From positions 1,426,001 through 1,490,000 of the forward strand of contig NZ_FNKB01000001.1 of assembly GCF_900102345.1 (NCBI RefSeq): 64,000 bases of DNA, in the 5' to 3' direction. How positions within the stretch are numbered: the stretch's first letter is position 1; every line of letters starts with the position of its first letter. Positions 14,789 through 23,665 of this stretch are shown here, piece by piece. This stretch comes from Leucobacter chromiiresistens (GTDB taxonomy: Bacteria > Actinomycetota > Actinomycetes > Actinomycetales > Microbacteriaceae). Both the position numbers and the translations under genes were made by a program. The notes beneath the pieces were generated by a model. The model had not been told where the DNA came from. It ran no database searches and saw only the letters and a list, made by a program, of their open reading frames with translations.

Positions 14789-17700
14789 GTGAACGCCACC
14801 CCGAGCGAGCCGCCGCAGCCGCAGCCGCAGCAGCCGCAGCAACCGCAGCAGCCGCAGCAGCCGCAGGAATCGCAGATCCCCCTCACCCGCGGAGCGGAGG
14901 CCGCCCCCGAGCGCACGCTCATCGACATCCTGCGCGCCAGCGCCGCGTCGCACCCCGAGGCCTCCGCGCTCGACGCCGGATCGGGGGCGCTGAGCTACCG
15001 GGAGCTGCTCGTCGCCGTCGAGCGGAGGGCGGCCGAGCTGCGCGCGTCGGGGGTGCGTCGCGGCGACCGGGTCGGCGTGCGCGTCGATTCGGGGTCGCAG
15101 GAGCTCTACATCGCCATCCTCGCCGTTCTGCGGGCGGGCGCCGCCTACGTTCCCGTCGACGCCGACGACACCGACGAGCGGGCGCGGCTCGTGTTCGGCG
15201 AGGCCGGGGTGGTGGGCATCGTCGGGAACGACGGGTTCGTGCTGCGCGAGCAGCGAGATGCGGTGCGCGCGGCACCCGGTGAGCCGGACGGAGTCGGTGC
15301 CGATCCGTCGCCCGACGACGACGCCTGGATCATCTTCACCTCGGGCTCGACCGGCGTGCCGAAGGGCGTGGCCGTCACCCACCGCTCCGCCGCGGCCTTC
15401 GTCGACGCCGAGGCGCGCATGTTCCTGCCGCACGACCCCCTCGGCCCGGGCGACCGCGTGCTGGCGGGCCTCTCGGTGGCCTTCGACGCCTCGTGCGAGG
15501 AGATGTGGCTCGCGTGGCGGCACGGCGCCTGCCTGGTGCCCGCGCCGCGCGCCATCGTGCGGGCCGGAGCCGACCTCGCGCAGTGGCTGGTGCGGCAGAG
15601 CATCAGCGTCATCTCGACGGTGCCCACGCTCGCCGCGATGTGGCCCGCCGAGGCGATCGAGCACGTGCGCCTGCTGATCTTCGGCGGCGAGGCCTGCCCG
15701 CCCGAGCTGGCAGCCCGCCTGGTGGAGCCCGGTCGAGAGGTGTGGAACACCTACGGTCCCACCGAGGCGACCGTCGTCGCCTGCGGATGCCGACTCGACG
15801 GCGTCTCGCCCATCAGCATCGGGCTGCCGCTCGACGGCTGGGATCTCGCGGTGGTCGACGGCGCGGGGCGCCGCGTGGGCCCCGGCGAGGCGGGTGAGCT
15901 CATCATCGGCGGCGTCGGTCTCGCGCGCTATCTCGATCCGGCCAAGGATGCGGAGAAGTACGCGCCGATGCCCGAGCTCGGGTGGGAGCGCGCCTACCGC
16001 TCGGGCGACCTGGTGCGCTACGAGCCGACCGGCCTGCGGTTTCTGGGCCGGGCCGACGATCAGGTGAAGGTCGGCGGGCGCCGCATCGAACTCGGCGAGG
16101 TGGAGCACGCGCTGCAGGAGCTGCCGGGCGTGACGGCCGCCGCAGCCGCGGTGCGCGCGAGCGAGTCGGGCGTGCCCGTGCTGGTCGGCTACCTCGTGGT
16201 GGAGGGCGGCGAATCGCTCGATCGGGCGCTCGCCCGCGAGCACCTGTCGGAGCGCCTCGCCGCCGGGGTGATGCCGCTGCTCGCCGTGGTCGACGCGCTG
16301 CCGGTGCGCACCTCGGGCAAGGTCGACCGGGCCGCGCTGCCGTGGCCGCTGCCCGGCGTGCGCGCCGAGACGGCGACGGGGCTGACGGCGGGCGAGCAGT
16401 GGGTGGCGGCGCAGTGGCAGGCCGTGCTCGGCGTGCCCGTGGCGGGGCGCGACGCCGACTTCTTCGATCTCGGCGGCGGCTCGCTCGCGGCGGCGCAGCT
16501 CGTCTCGCGCATCCGCGCCCGCGTTCCCGAGTTCACCGTGGCCGACATCTACGACGTGCCCCGCCTGGGATCGATGGCGAAGGCGGTCTCGGCGGTCGCC
16601 GATGCGCAGGGCGACGACGGGTTCCACGAACCCGCACCCACCCCGCGGCGCACGCAGTGGCTGCAGACGCTCGCCGGGGCGCCGCTCTGCATCGCGAGCG
16701 GGCTGCGCTGGCTCGTCACACTGCTCGCCGCCGGCACGGTGCTGCAGCTGACCACCGGGATCGCGGTGCTGCCGAGCGCGCCGGTGTGGGTCGTGCTGCT
16801 CGCGATCCTCGTGCTCTGGACGCCGTTCGGCCGGATGGCGATCGCCGCGGGGGTCGCCCGCCTGCTGCTCGCGGGCGTGCGACCGGGCGACTACCCCCGG
16901 GGCGGGGCGGTGCACCTGCGGCTCTGGCTGGCGGAGCAGTTCGCGCAGCAGATCGACGCCGTCGGGCTCGCCGGCGCGCCGTGGATCACGGTGTACGCGC
17001 GCGCCCTCGGCGCGCGGATCGCGGCCGACGTGAGCCTGCACACCCTGCCGCCCATCACGGGCATGCTCGCGGTCGGCGCGCGCTCGGCGATCGAGCCCGA
17101 GGTCGACCTCACCGGGTACTGGATCGACGGCGACCTGCTGCGCATCGGAGCGGTGCGGATCGGCAGCGACGTGACCGTGGGCGCGCGCAGCACGCTCGCA
17201 CCGGGCGCGCGCATCGACGACGGGGCGGAGATCGCCCCGGGCTCGGCCGTGTTCGGCCGCGTGAAAGCGCAGCAGACGTGGGCGGGATCGCCCGCCGTGC
17301 GGGTCGGCGGGAGCCGCGCGGGGGAGTGGCCCGATCGGCGGCCGCCCCGGCGACCCGCGTGGCGCCTGGCCTACGGTCTCTCGTCGGTGGTGCTCGCCCT
17401 GCTGCCCGTCGCCGCGTTCGCCGCGGGCGGTGTCGTGGTGGCCGCCGGCCTGCGCGGCGCCGACTCCCTCGGCGGCGCCATGCTCGCGGCGCTCGCGTGG
17501 CTGGTGCCCGCCGTGCTCGTCACGGGCGTCGTCTACGCCGGAGCCGTGGTGGTGCTGGTGCGCCTGCTCGCGATCGGTCTCACCGAGGGCACGTTCCCGG
17601 TGCACAGCCGCATCGGCTGGCAGAGCTGGACCACCGAGCGGCTGCTCGACGCGGCCCGTGGCTTCCTGTTCCCGCTCTATTCGAGCCTGCTCACACCGGT

Positions 17701-18769
17701 CTGGCTGCGACTGCTCGGCGCTCGCGTCGGCCGCAACGTCGAGGCGTCGACCGTGCTGCTGATCCCCGCGATGACGCGCATCGACGACGGGGCGTTCCTC
17801 GCCGACGACACGATGGTCGCGTCGTACGAGCTGCATCGCGGATGGATGCGCATCGGGCGTGTGCGCATCGGCAAGCGCGCCTTCCTCGGCAACTCGGGCA
17901 TGGCGGGCCCGGGCCTCCGCGTGCCGAAGGATGCGCTCGTCGCCGTGCTCTCCGTCGCGCCGAGCAAGGCGAAGGCGGGGTCGTCGTGGCTCGGGTCGCC
18001 CCCGGTGCGGCTGCGCCGGCTCGCGCAGAGCGGCGACGACCGCCGCACCTACCATCCCGGGGCGGGGCTGCGCGCGGCGCGGGCGCTGTGGGAGCTGGGC
18101 CGGCTGCTCGCGGTCTTCGCGACGACCGCGCTCGGCCTCGCCGTGCTGTTCGCATTCGCGTGGCTGTGGGAGACGGCCGGCCCGGTCTGGACGGCGCTGC
18201 TCTCGGGAGTCGTCATGCTCGCAGCCGGAGCGGTCGCCGCCGCGGTGACGACGGCGGCGAAGTGGATCATCGTCGGGCCGGTCCGCGCCGGCGAGGCCCC
18301 GCTCTGGTCGAGCTTCGTGTGGCGCACCGAGGTGAGCGACACGTTCACCGAGATGCTCGCGGCCCCGTGGTTCGCCCGCGCCGCCGCCGGAACGCCCGCG
18401 CTCGCCGTCTGGCTGCGCTCGCTCGGAGCCCGGGTGGGCGCCGGGGTGTGGTGCGAGTCGTACTGGCTGCCCGAGCCCGACCTCGTGACGCTCGGCGACG
18501 GATCCACCGTCAACCGGGGCTGCGTCGTGCAGACCCACCTGTTCCATGATCGAATCATGAGCATGGATACCGTCGAACTCGCCGCGGGGGCCACGCTCGG
18601 CCCGCACAGCGTCATTCTGCCCGGAGCCGAGATCGGCGCGCACGCCACCGTCGGCCCGGCATCGCTCGTGATGCGCGGCGAGCGCGTGCCCGTCGGGTCG
18701 CGCTGGAGCGGCAACCCCATCGGCCCGTGGCGGGCGCTCAAGCTCCGCGCCTACCAGTCGACGAAGTAG
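14789..18769 (+). CDS. Pls/PosA-family single-module NRPS (candidate poly-amino acid synthetase)
   Basis: 1326 residues; GTG start at 14789. A Gln/Pro repeat (about residues 9-30) precedes an adenylation domain (about 40-530) with SGSTGVPKGVAVTHRS, FDASCEEMW, NTYGPTEATVVACG, YRSGDLVRYEPTGLRFLGR and the catalytic Lys in RTSGKVDRAAL. A carrier domain has DADFFDLGGGSLAAAQL, with Ser as phosphopantetheine site. The rest has three pairs of membrane segments (about 630-700, 857-930, 1098-1160) alternating with left-handed-helix acyltransferase-like repeats. There is no condensation or thioesterase domain. Length and layout match epsilon-poly-L-lysine synthetase (Pls, about 1319 residues). A lysine-like or other cationic substrate is inferred. 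Confidence 0.9.
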   Translation: MNATPSEPPQPQPQQPQQPQQPQQPQESQIPLTRGAEAAPERTLIDILRASAASHPEASALDAGSGALSYRELLVAVERRAAELRASGVRRGDRVGVRVDSGSQELYIAILAVLRAGAAYVPVDADDTDERARLVFGEAGVVGIVGNDGFVLREQRDAVRAAPGEPDGVGADPSPDDDAWIIFTSGSTGVPKGVAVTHRSAAAFVDAEARMFLPHDPLGPGDRVLAGLSVAFDASCEEMWLAWRHGACLVPAPRAIVRAGADLAQWLVRQSISVISTVPTLAAMWPAEAIEHVRLLIFGGEACPPELAARLVEPGREVWNTYGPTEATVVACGCRLDGVSPISIGLPLDGWDLAVVDGAGRRVGPGEAGELIIGGVGLARYLDPAKDAEKYAPMPELGWERAYRSGDLVRYEPTGLRFLGRADDQVKVGGRRIELGEVEHALQELPGVTAAAAAVRASESGVPVLVGYLVVEGGESLDRALAREHLSERLAAGVMPLLAVVDALPVRTSGKVDRAALPWPLPGVRAETATGLTAGEQWVAAQWQAVLGVPVAGRDADFFDLGGGSLAAAQLVSRIRARVPEFTVADIYDVPRLGSMAKAVSAVADAQGDDGFHEPAPTPRRTQWLQTLAGAPLCIASGLRWLVTLLAAGTVLQLTTGIAVLPSAPVWVVLLAILVLWTPFGRMAIAAGVARLLLAGVRPGDYPRGGAVHLRLWLAEQFAQQIDAVGLAGAPWITVYARALGARIAADVSLHTLPPITGMLAVGARSAIEPEVDLTGYWIDGDLLRIGAVRIGSDVTVGARSTLAPGARIDDGAEIAPGSAVFGRVKAQQTWAGSPAVRVGGSRAGEWPDRRPPRRPAWRLAYGLSSVVLALLPVAAFAAGGVVVAAGLRGADSLGGAMLAALAWLVPAVLVTGVVYAGAVVVLVRLLAIGLTEGTFPVHSRIGWQSWTTERLLDAARGFLFPLYSSLLTPVWLRLLGARVGRNVEASTVLLIPAMTRIDDGAFLADDTMVASYELHRGWMRIGRVRIGKRAFLGNSGMAGPGLRVPKDALVAVLSVAPSKAKAGSSWLGSPPVRLRRLAQSGDDRRTYHPGAGLRAARALWELGRLLAVFATTALGLAVLFAFAWLWETAGPVWTALLSGVVMLAAGAVAAAVTTAAKWIIVGPVRAGEAPLWSSFVWRTEVSDTFTEMLAAPWFARAAAGTPALAVWLRSLGARVGAGVWCESYWLPEPDLVTLGDGSTVNRGCVVQTHLFHDRIMSMDTVELAAGATLGPHSVILPGAEIGAHATVGPASLVMRGERVPVGSRWSGNPIGPWRALKLRAYQSTK

Positions 18770-18790
18770 CCGAGCGGCGTGCTGCGAGCG

Positions 18791-20080
18791 ATGAGCGACC
18801 CCTACACCCCGACGAGCGGCGACCCCGCCTACGCCGTCGCGCACTACGATCTCGCGCTGCGGTACAAGCCGCGCACGAACCGGCTCGAGGGCCGCGCGCG
18901 CCTCCAGGTGCGCGTGCTGGTCGAGACGGATCAGCTGCGCGTCGACCTGGTCGGGCTGAGCGCCGACGGCGTGCGCGTCGACGGGGTGCTGCAGCGGCAC
19001 ATCAAGCGATCCGCGCACGCGATCACGGTGCGCCTCGGCGCTCCGGCCGCCGCGGGCGCCGCGCTGCAGCTCGACATCGACTACTCGGGTCGACCGGCAC
19101 CCCGCCGGTCGCGCTGGGGCCGGATCGGGTGGGAGGAGCTCGAGCACGGCGCCCTCGTCGCGGCGCAGCCCACCGGGGCCCCCACCTGGTTCCCCTGCAA
19201 CGACCGGGTCGACGACCGCGCGACCTACACGATTTCGGTCACCACCGATCGCGGCTTCTTCGCCGCGGTCACGGGGGTGCCCGGCCCGGTCACCGGCCGA
19301 TCCGGGAAGACGACCCGCACGTTCACGAGCTCCGTGCCCACCGCGACCTATCTCGTGGCCGCCCACATCGGCGAGTACGCCGAGTACCCGCTCGGCGCGC
19401 GGGCGCGGCTCGTGGCGCCGCCCGCCCGCGCCCGCCTCGCGCAGCGCGCCTTCGCACCCGTGCCGCGCATGATCGAGGCGTTCGAGGCGTGGTTCGGCCC
19501 CTACCCGCAGGAGGATCTCACCATCGTGGTCACCGAGGAGGAGCTGGAGATCCCCCTCGAAGCGCAGGGCATGGCGACGTTCGGTCGCAATCACGAGGCG
19601 CCGGGCGAGCAGCGCCTCATCGCCCACGAGCTCGCCCACCAGTGGTTCGGCAACAGCGTCGGCGTCGCACGCTGGCGCGACATCTGGCTCAACGAGGGTT
19701 TCGCCTGCTACGCCGAGTGGATCTGGTCGGAGGAGTCGGGCGGCCCCGCGATCGCCGCGCTCGCCGCCGCGCACCACGCGCGGCTGGCGGCGCTGCCGCA
19801 GGATCTGCTGCTCGCAGACCCCGGGCCCGACGACATGTTCGACGATCGCGTGTACAAGCGGGGAGCGCTGCTGCTCGAGGCGCTGCGGCGGGTTATGGGA
19901 GAGGCGGCGTTCCGCGAACTGCTGGTGGCGTGGACGGGCGCCCACCGGCACCGGCTCGTCTCGACGGCCGACTTCGTCGCGCTCGCCCGGTCGCTCAGCC
20001 CGGTGCGGGTCGACGCGCTCATCGACTCGTGGCTCGGCGACGAAGCGCTGCCCGAACTGCCCGTGCCGCTCGAACGGTAG
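18791..20080 (+). CDS. M1-family zinc metallopeptidase (short form)
   Basis: 429 residues from ATG 18791; GTG 18779 is possible. The zinc site HELAHQWFGN with the downstream Glu in NEGFACYAEW is intact, and GMATFGRN stands where GAMEN is usual. The protein stops after the catalytic domain, about half the length of full aminopeptidase N, lacking the C-terminal helical domain. It starts 21 bases after the synthetase. Zinc aminopeptidases that degrade epsilon-polylysine are known from producer streptomycetes, so trimming of the synthetase product is a reasonable inference. No signal peptide is seen. Confidence 0.88.
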   Translation: MSDPYTPTSGDPAYAVAHYDLALRYKPRTNRLEGRARLQVRVLVETDQLRVDLVGLSADGVRVDGVLQRHIKRSAHAITVRLGAPAAAGAALQLDIDYSGRPAPRRSRWGRIGWEELEHGALVAAQPTGAPTWFPCNDRVDDRATYTISVTTDRGFFAAVTGVPGPVTGRSGKTTRTFTSSVPTATYLVAAHIGEYAEYPLGARARLVAPPARARLAQRAFAPVPRMIEAFEAWFGPYPQEDLTIVVTEEELEIPLEAQGMATFGRNHEAPGEQRLIAHELAHQWFGNSVGVARWRDIWLNEGFACYAEWIWSEESGGPAIAALAAAHHARLAALPQDLLLADPGPDDMFDDRVYKRGALLLEALRRVMGEAAFRELLVAWTGAHRHRLVSTADFVALARSLSPVRVDALIDSWLGDEALPELPVPLER

Positions 20081-20111
20081 GAGGGCGCCGCTCCGTCGAG
20101 TGCCGGCGCGA

Positions 20112-20732
20112 TCACTCGCAGGCGAGGCTCAGGATCGCGGCCGGCCCGCCCGGGGCGGGCGCGATGCGCAGGTCGGCGCCCCTGAGCACGGCGGCGCCCG
20201 GCTGCCCGGCCGCCCGTCTGCGACCGGCGTGCGCGATCCACCGGCCGTCGGGGAGCGGGGTCACGTCGACGCCCGCGTAGTCGCCGCGCAGCCCGGTGCG
20301 GCGAGCCTTCGCGACCGCTTCGATCCGTGTCCAGTCGCAGACGCCGGCGCTTCGGCCGAGCGCCTCGGCGACGCGCGCCCGCGTACGGGCGTCGTCGAGT
20401 TCGAGATCGATGCCGAACGCGCGCGCACCGGCGGGCGCTGCGGCGACCGCGACGAGGCCGGGTGCATAGCCGATGCCGACGAGCGGGGCGGCGCGGCCAC
20501 CCGGGTGGGCCGGGTCGGCGGGGCGCGGATCGCGCAGCTGCGCGGCCGGCGCACCGTGCGCGCTGCTCCCGCACGACGGGCACTGACGGGTGATGCGCAC
20601 CGCGCCCGGCGCGCCGGGCGCGAGGAGGGCTGCGAGGAGGGCGTGGGCGACGGTGCGGCGATCCTCGCCGCCCCCGAGTGCCCGCCACGCGATGCGCGCG
20701 CCGAAGGAGGCGAGCACGGGCGCCGGCGTCAC
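20112..20732 (-). CDS. 4'-phosphopantetheinyl transferase
   Basis: 206 residues, GTG start overlapping the stop of the zapE-like gene (GTGA). The magnesium-binding motif FGIDLE and the WTRIEAVAKA block, a variant of the usual W-x-x-KEA, are visible. It moves the phosphopantetheine arm from CoA to a carrier-domain serine. It lies convergent to the peptidase and next to the synthetase, so it likely activates that carrier domain. The family is divergent, and this copy is rich in Ala, Arg and Pro. Confidence 0.8.
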   Translation of the reverse strand: MTPAPVLASFGARIAWRALGGGEDRRTVAHALLAALLAPGAPGAVRITRQCPSCGSSAHGAPAAQLRDPRPADPAHPGGRAAPLVGIGYAPGLVAVAAAPAGARAFGIDLELDDARTRARVAEALGRSAGVCDWTRIEAVAKARRTGLRGDYAGVDVTPLPDGRWIAHAGRRRAAGQPGAAVLRGADLRIAPAPGGPAAILSLACE

Positions 20733-21838
20733 ACCGCCCCCTCACCCAGCAGCGCCAGCCGGCTCACGGTGCGGAAGAGGTCGGGTGGCGGATCCGAGAT
20801 GTCGACGAGCCCCGCGCGATCGGTGCGCGCGAGCACGGTGAGCGGCGCATCCGCGTGCACGAGCACGTCGAGGAGGCCGACGAACCGCTGCCGCGCCTCC
20901 CGGCTCGCCTCCGACAGCGGCGGCACGTCGACGAGCACCCAGCGGTCGAACGCGGCGGCGAGCTCCAGATAATCCTCGGCGATCGACGGCGCCTCGAGCA
21001 GATCGGCGAAGTCGAACCAGACCTCGGCGGTCGCTCCGACGCCCTGCGTCGCCTCGCTGCGGCGCACCGCGAGCGCGCGCAGAGCGCGGTGCCCGTCGAG
21101 CACCGTGGTCGGCTCGTGCGGCTCGGGCGGGGCGAGCCCGGCGGTGCGGGCGGCGCTCGCCGCGTCACCCCGGGCACCGAACGCGATCCAGCGCCCCGAT
21201 CCGAAGCCGCGCTCGGGGCGGGCCGCGGGGGCCACCATGCGGTAGTCGCTTCCGCCGTCGAGCGTGCGCACCAGGAAGTGCTCGCGGATGAGGCGGACGC
21301 TCGGCTCGACCACGTGGTGGAAGACGGGGTTGGCGAGCAGCCCCTCGGGCGCGTAGTTCGAGGTGAGCAGCGTCGGAATGCGACGCGCGACCAGCTCGGC
21401 GACGAGGCGGTTCAGCAGACTCGCACCGCCCGGATCGTGCACGTGCAGCTCGTCGAAGAAGAAGACGCGCGCCCCGTCGAGCAGTTCGGCGACGGTCGAC
21501 TCGATCGCATCGCGAGCGGTCATCCGCGCGCCGAAGCGGCGCTGCAGCTCCTGGAAGAACGGGTGGAAGTGCACGCGCTGCTTGGCGCCGGGCGGCGCGT
21601 CGATCGCCGCGAAGATCTCAGCGGCGAGCCGGGTCTTGCCGCGGCCGGCGGGGCCGTGCACGAACACGCCGACCGGTGCATCGTCGGCGCGGCGCTCCCA
21701 GAGCTCCGCCGCCTCCGCGACCTCCGCGAGCAGGGCGCTCTGCGCCGCATCGAGCACGATCCCGCTCTGCGCCGCCGAGCGCTCCACCGCGGAGCGCAGC
21801 CGCGCGGCCGCGCCGGGAGTCGCGCGCGGTCCGGTCAC
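20729..21838 (-). CDS. zapE: ZapE/AFG1-like ATPase
   Basis: 369 residues with GTG start. The P-loop is GPAGRGKTRLA, Walker B is RVFFFDELHVHD, and LLTSNYAPEGL is the sensor region. Members bind FtsZ in E. coli (ZapE) or act in mitochondrial protein quality control (AFG1). It is divergent from parA and translationally coupled to the downstream transferase gene. Whether it belongs with the synthetase locus or with division functions is unclear. Confidence 0.9.
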   Translation of the reverse strand: MTGPRATPGAAARLRSAVERSAAQSGIVLDAAQSALLAEVAEAAELWERRADDAPVGVFVHGPAGRGKTRLAAEIFAAIDAPPGAKQRVHFHPFFQELQRRFGARMTARDAIESTVAELLDGARVFFFDELHVHDPGGASLLNRLVAELVARRIPTLLTSNYAPEGLLANPVFHHVVEPSVRLIREHFLVRTLDGGSDYRMVAPAARPERGFGSGRWIAFGARGDAASAARTAGLAPPEPHEPTTVLDGHRALRALAVRRSEATQGVGATAEVWFDFADLLEAPSIAEDYLELAAAFDRWVLVDVPPLSEASREARQRFVGLLDVLVHADAPLTVLARTDRAGLVDISDPPPDLFRTVSRLALLGEGAV

Positions 21839-21906
21839 GTTCCCCGATCCTAGCGATGCACGCGCCAGGCTAGGATGGAATGTCAGCGAGCGGGAGGAGA
21901 CCGGGT

Positions 21907-22758
21907 ATGGCGAAACAGGTCGAACTGGGGCCGACAGGGCGACCCGAACGCGTCATTCCCGCTCCGAAGCGACTCGACCGCCACGGGCCCGCGCGCATCA
22001 TCGCGATGTGCAACCAGAAGGGCGGCGTCGGCAAGACGACCAGCACCATCAACCTGGCCGCCGCCCTCGCACGCTACGGTCGGCGGGTGCTCGCCGTCGA
22101 CTTCGACCCGCAGGGCGCCCTCTCCGCGGGCCTCGGCGTGCCCGCCCACGACGTGCCCACCATCTACGATCTGATGCTCGGCAAAGTGAAGGATCCGCGC
22201 GACGCGATCCAGCAGACCGCCACCCCGGGGCTCGACGTCATCCCCGCCAACATCGACCTCTCGGCCGCCGAGGTGCACCTCGTCACGGAGGTCGCGCGCG
22301 AGCAGATTCTCGGCAGCGTGCTGCGCAAGGTGGCCGACGACTACGACGTCATCCTGGTCGACTGCCAGCCCTCGCTGGGGCTGCTCACCGTCAACGCCCT
22401 CACCGCCAGCCACGGCGTGCTGATCCCGCTCGCCTGCGAGTACTTCGCGCTGCGCGGCGTCGCCCTGCTCGTCGAGACCGTCGACAAGGTGCGCGACCGC
22501 CTGAACCCGGCGCTCGAACTCGACGGCATCCTCGCGACCATGTACGACGCCCGCACCCTCCACGCCCGCGAGGTGCTCGAGCGCGTCGTCGACACGTTCG
22601 GCGAGAAGGTCTTCGACACCGTCATCGGCCGCACCGTCAAACTGCCCGACGCGCAGATCGCCGCGAAGCCGATCCTCGACTACGCGCCGTCGAACGCCGC
22701 CTCCGAGGCGTATCTCAAGCTGGCCCGCGAGCTCGTGCAGCGCGGCGCCGTCGCCTAG
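21907..22758 (+). CDS. parA: ParA/Soj-type partition ATPase
   Basis: 283 residues. ATG 21907 is preferred over an upstream start at 21880 because GGGAGGAGA precedes it. It has the deviant Walker A KGGVGKTTSTINLA, FDPQGALSAGLGV and the Walker B-like LVDCQPSLGLL. It sits directly upstream of scpA and scpB, the conserved actinobacterial arrangement (Rv1708-Rv1710). It probably helps nucleoid organisation with the SMC complex, although it is not the oriC parAB copy. Confidence 0.92.
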   Translation: MAKQVELGPTGRPERVIPAPKRLDRHGPARIIAMCNQKGGVGKTTSTINLAAALARYGRRVLAVDFDPQGALSAGLGVPAHDVPTIYDLMLGKVKDPRDAIQQTATPGLDVIPANIDLSAAEVHLVTEVAREQILGSVLRKVADDYDVILVDCQPSLGLLTVNALTASHGVLIPLACEYFALRGVALLVETVDKVRDRLNPALELDGILATMYDARTLHAREVLERVVDTFGEKVFDTVIGRTVKLPDAQIAAKPILDYAPSNAASEAYLKLARELVQRGAVA

Positions 22759-22762
22759 CGCC

Positions 22763-23665
22763 ATGGTGGTGGACACGGATCCGGGAGCCGCTGCGGCCGG
22801 CGCGGATCCCGTGCCCGCCGACGACCGCTTCCGCGTCAGCCTCGACGTCTTCGACGGCCCCTTCGACCTGCTGCTCACCCTGATCGGCAAGCACGAGCTC
22901 GACATCACCGAGGTGTCCCTCAGCCTCGTCACCGACGAGTTCATCGCGTACCTCACGACCATCGAGGGGCAGGGCGTCGTCGAACTCGACCGCGCCTCGG
23001 AGTTCCTGGTGGTCGCCGCCACGCTGCTCGACATGAAGATCGCGAGCCTGCTGCCGCAGGGCGAGGCGGTCGACGCCGACGACATCGCGCTGCTCGAGGC
23101 CCGCGACCTGCTGTTCGCCCGGCTGCTGCAGTACCGGGCGTTCAAGCAGGCGAGCGCCTGGTTCCGGGATCGCCTCGACGCCGAGGGCGCCCGCCACCCT
23201 CGGCAGGTGCCGCTGGAGGCGAAGTACCGCTCGCGCGGGCCCGAACTCGTCTGGACGCTCAGCGCCGCCGACTTCGCGGCGATCGCGACGCTCGCCTTCG
23301 CGCCGCGCGAGATTCCGACGGTCGGCCTCGACCACCTGCACGCGCCGCTCGTGTCGATCCGCGAGCAGGCCGCCGTCGTGGTCGCCCTGCTGCGCGTCGC
23401 CGACGGGGGCACGGACGACGCGCCAGGTGCCGCCGTGGGGTCGCGCGCCGCTGCGGGCGGGGGAGCCCGATCCTTCCGCGAACTCGTCGCCGGAGTGGAG
23501 GAGCGCGGAGTGGTGGTGGCCCGCTTCCTCGCGATCCTGGAGCTGTACCGCCGCGCCGCCGTGAGCTTCGAGCAGGCGGAGCCGCTCGGGGAGCTGTACG
23601 TGCAGTGGGTGGGCGAGGGCTGGTCGGATGACGAGCTTGCTACCTTAGGGAACGATTATGACTGA
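22763..23665 (+). CDS. scpA: Segregation and condensation protein A (kleisin)
   Basis: 300 residues. The N-terminal FDGPFDLLLTLIGKHELDIT block and LLDMKIASLLPQ are typical. ScpA bridges the SMC heads and works with ScpB. A low-complexity insertion (about residues 212-237) precedes the winged-helix C-terminus, which has GVVVARFLAILELYRR. It starts four bases after parA and overlaps scpB by eight bases. Confidence 0.94.
   Translation: MVVDTDPGAAAAGADPVPADDRFRVSLDVFDGPFDLLLTLIGKHELDITEVSLSLVTDEFIAYLTTIEGQGVVELDRASEFLVVAATLLDMKIASLLPQGEAVDADDIALLEARDLLFARLLQYRAFKQASAWFRDRLDAEGARHPRQVPLEAKYRSRGPELVWTLSAADFAAIATLAFAPREIPTVGLDHLHAPLVSIREQAAVVVALLRVADGGTDDAPGAAVGSRAAAGGGARSFRELVAGVEERGVVVARFLAILELYRRAAVSFEQAEPLGELYVQWVGEGWSDDELATLGNDYD

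Noticed and set aside
14537..19951. Minus-strand reading frame of 1804 codons opposite the synthetase
   Set aside because: It is the antisense of a gene with clear adenylation and carrier motifs; high GC keeps the frame open and the translation is His/Arg/Gly-rich without domains.
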